From contig NZ_CAJHCR010000023.1 of NCBI RefSeq assembly GCF_904848585.1, positions 1 to 64,000 on the forward strand: a stretch of DNA of 64,000 nt. The letters run 5' to 3'. The notes below the pieces were generated by a model. That model was not told the DNA's origin and searched no databases. It was given only the letters and a program-made list of their open reading frames with translations. This document shows, piece after piece, positions 63,105 to 64,000 of the stretch. The number at the start of each line of letters is the position of its first letter. Position 1 is the first letter of the stretch. Position numbers and translations under genes: made by a program. This stretch comes from Paraburkholderia kirstenboschensis. Lineage in GTDB: Bacteria > Pseudomonadota > Gammaproteobacteria > Burkholderiales > Burkholderiaceae.

Positions 63105-64000
63105 AAGTCTGCCTACTATTGCTCCAGGAAGCGCCCCGTAGACTAGCGCGGTAATCGGCGCCTTGATATTTAGGGCTGTTTTGACCGTGTTTGCACCTTC
63201 GCCACTTCACTCAACACTAAATGCGACGGGACACGTGTTCAAGGGGAGGTCTCGTCCCCGACGGATTTTTCGCCACGTCATCGGACTCATAGAAACTGAT
63301 CCAAAATACAAAAACACCAAGGAGCACATGTTGTGGGCTGTGGGTACATTGAAGATCAAAATCCCGGACGACGCCGGAGAATAGTTTCGATCTGTGCGCA
63401 AGCGAACACTTTCCCGTAGCGCCGCGCTCATCAGCAGCCGATATGTTTCGTGATGCAGGGCTGCGGCACGCGCTCCTTGAGCGACTGTTAGATGTTTGAA
63501 CGCAGCCGTCGACGACGCAGTGGATCGAAGGGCCGAAGAGGGTCGTCAAGACTCATTCGCCGTTCCTAGGAGCCGACTGAAGAGGCGAACGAGTCCTGCC
63601 GACCCAACCCGGCCACTCGACCTGTCTGAACGCCAGCGTCGGAAAGCGGGCGAGCTTCAGTAATTTGAAAACATACACCTTCTTGCTGTCCCAGATGCGC
63701 GGTATTCCGCAGCAATGGGTGAGGACGGGGCAACCGTCCGTTATAGTGCGGCGGAAACGATTTCCCGGCAAGCTCGTGTGCAGCTGAATAGGAAGGGAAG
63801 AATGGCCCCCGCGCGCGTGGCGAGAGTCGGCACCTACCAAAAATTTGATCTCGATGCGCCTCGCGGTAGCGTGGTCGCCGCAATCCGTGCCCGCAAAACT
63901 GCTGCACCGCACGATTTTTGACCATGAAAGGCGATAGGGCTTTCCCGAATGCAAAAAAATATCAGAAATGCGTCCTATCCTGTGTAGTGAAATTTTGCGT
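63105..64000. other. Window end without a supported gene
   Basis: Frames on both strands reach 70-130 codons but show no family motif or convincing start. The plus-strand frame ending at 63384 (GLIETDPKYKNTKEHMLWAV) has plausible composition but no RBS near a start. Confidence 0.3.

Noticed and set aside
1..64000. tRNA, rRNA and tRNA-linked attachment sites
   Set aside because: No cloverleaf with a T-loop GGTTCRA pattern and no rRNA sequence was recognised by eye; a tRNA scan was not possible.

Overview
The window looks like an accessory region of a Burkholderiales genome, most like Paraburkholderia or Caballeronia. The reasons are high G+C, tandem-domain H-NS proteins with lysine/alanine tails, a Ku/LigD end-joining pair, a Rieske oxygenase cluster, an extra Hfq-like protein and many LysR-free single regulators. 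The genus is inferred from gene content. No rRNA, tRNA or CRISPR array was found. Density of broken genes is very high, which suggests a plastic secondary replicon or a draft-quality assembly with indel errors.

Layout. 0-7.3 kb: an IS3 transposase tail, a small secreted protein with a small conserved partner, then the end-joining block: ligD (interrupted in its phosphoesterase domain), ku, and a MerR/TPR regulator translationally coupled to ku. A duplication follows that copied the end of the regulator and a small conserved gene. 7.5-14.5 kb: an aromatic-acid module on the minus strand (MFS importer, class II aldolase/decarboxylase, ferredoxin reductase, large Rieske oxygenase) with a GntR/FCD regulator and three copies of a candidate operator. 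14.7-28.1 kb: decayed GGDEF and imuA genes, an SRAP abasic-site protein, a decayed H-NS gene, a GH15 glucoamylase-like gene, AraC/quinone oxidoreductase/XapX, a divergent SDR-TetR pair with two palindromic operators, a HAD dehalogenase, then a second SRAP/H-NS block in which decay is reversed.

28-48.5 kb: a stress/regulatory patchwork: PRC-barrel protein, single-domain response regulator, XRE-like protein, cold-shock protein, Hfq-like protein, a Rieske-cytochrome P450 fusion, a ferritin-like protein, a diguanylate cyclase, an NCS1 permease, a double-HTH protein and a Sel1-like protein. Between them lie remnants of response regulator, GST, IclR, LuxR, M19 dipeptidase, cupin and sigma-70 genes.

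48.7-57 kb: a defence island. It has a double zinc-ribbon protein, a Gabija-like pair (OLD ATPase/TOPRIM nuclease plus compact UvrD-like helicase with a 4-base overlap), a broken phospholipase D-like gene overlapping a cyclic-phosphate-processing receiver (cREC) gene carrying an in-frame TGA, and a 1079-residue protein joining a beta-sandwich, a STAND-like ATPase and a C-terminal phosphoribosyltransferase-type domain. The last is the best candidate here for a poorly described system. 57-64 kb: a MarR-like regulator divergent from a membrane protein, a HicB-like remnant, a papain-like protease and an IS630 remnant fused to a foreign signal peptide.
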